Positions 63,682 to 64,000 of a stretch of 64,000 bases of DNA are shown here, in pieces (the stretch's first letter is position 1; each line of letters starts with the position of its first letter). This stretch comes from Candidatus Scybalocola faecavium (GTDB taxonomy: Bacteria; Bacillota; Clostridia; Lachnospirales; Lachnospiraceae): assembly GCA_018713145.1 (NCBI GenBank), contig DVFP01000025.1:1-64000 (forward strand), given 5' to 3'. The notes under the pieces were generated by a model that saw only the letters and a program-made list of their open reading frames with translations, was not told the DNA's origin and made no database searches. A program made the translations under genes and the position numbers.

Positions 63682-64000
63682 TCAGCCTTTTTCATAAGTT
63701 GTCATAATCTGAAGGAAATCTTTCATATTTTCTGCCACATTCCCCTGAAAAATCTGGGAGCCGGCAACAATAACATTTGCCCCCGCATCCAGGATCATTT
63801 CCAGATTTTCCCGGTTTACGCCTCCATCCACTTCAATATCTGTGTGCAGGCCCCGGCTTTGGATTATTTTTCTTAATTGCCGGATCTTTTCTGTCGTCGA
63901 TGGAATATATTCCTGACCGCCAAACCCCGGGTTCACTCCCATAAGCAGCACCATATCCACATCCTCCAGCACATAATCCAGGACACATAAGGGAGTCGCC
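63682..64000 (-). CDS. rpe: Ribulose-phosphate 3-epimerase, partial (5' end outside window)
   Basis: The visible C-terminal 106 residues start ATPLCVLDYVLEDVDMVL and contain MGVNPGFGGQ (phosphate-binding loop) and IEVDGGVN (catalytic Asp), ending with AGANVIVAGSQIF. Rpe interconverts ribulose and xylulose 5-phosphates in the pentose phosphate pathway and would serve the pentose operon at 30-35 kb. The frame runs off the window edge with no internal defect. Confidence 0.95.
   Translation of the reverse strand, partial: ATPLCVLDYVLEDVDMVLLMGVNPGFGGQEYIPSTTEKIRQLRKIIQSRGLHTDIEVDGGVNRENLEMILDAGANVIVAGSQIFQGNVAENMKDFLQIMTTYEKG

Overview
The window reads as chromosomal DNA of an anaerobic, gut-type Clostridia, most likely Lachnospiraceae. 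This is inferred from gene content: one-chain pyruvate:ferredoxin oxidoreductase, a DUF1846 protein, Lpl-type sugar ABC operon with AraC regulator, a ribDE-ribBA-ribH operon behind an FMN riboswitch, AGGAGG-type ribosome sites and sigma-A type promoters. No rRNA, tRNA, CRISPR array or complete insertion sequence was recognised. No database search was possible, so family names rest on motifs and remembered family features.

Layout. 1-138 looks like the end of a foreign element abutting a 5'-disrupted TIM-barrel isomerase gene. 1.2-2.4 kb: lipoprotein and XRE regulator diverge from a pair of operator-like repeats. 2.6-6.8 kb: purC, decayed fragments, then rlmH, a HAAS-type membrane protein, a 49-codon ORF and an M16 peptidase. 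7.1-14 kb: DUF1846 protein, LysR, a lipoprotein with a structured leader, and nifJ. 14.1-14.6 kb: non-coding tandem repeats and hairpins. 14.6-17.8 kb: broken AAA-ATPase/nuclease gene and a zinc-ribbon membrane protein with an EKYAAPE repeat. 18-19.9 kb: TetR regulator and fucO.

20-28.9 kb: AraC, ABC sugar importer, GH3 glycosidase, metallo-beta-lactamase-fold hydrolase. 29.3-36.3 kb: LacI regulator diverging from a five-gene sugar operon (isomerase, split transketolase, glycerol-kinase-like FGGY kinase, nucleoside-hydrolase-like protein), a good candidate for branched or unusual pentose use. 36.4-44.7 kb: dus, SRPBCC protein, rhaD, diguanylate cyclase, GntR, metallophosphoesterase and DUF975/CmpB fusion. 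rhaD and fucO together suggest deoxyhexose breakdown through lactaldehyde to 1,2-propanediol.

45-50.1 kb: a soluble molybdopterin oxidoreductase with four-cluster ferredoxin and TorD chaperone but no Tat signal or membrane anchor, behind a perfect 42-bp palindrome, diverging from an AEC transporter. 50.2-54.2 kb: riboflavin operon and FMN riboswitch. 54.2-58.8 kb: the most unusual locus, a tightly overlapping operon of circularly permuted ATP-grasp, alpha-E protein, transglutaminase-like protein and two AstE/AspA-family proteins, of which the second has lost the zinc ligands; its leader carries a terminator-like hairpin. It may make and process an unknown peptide or amide conjugate. 59-64 kb: an ABC-type ATPase with a small partner, a Suv3-like RNA helicase, a lysozyme-like protein, thiN and partial rpe.
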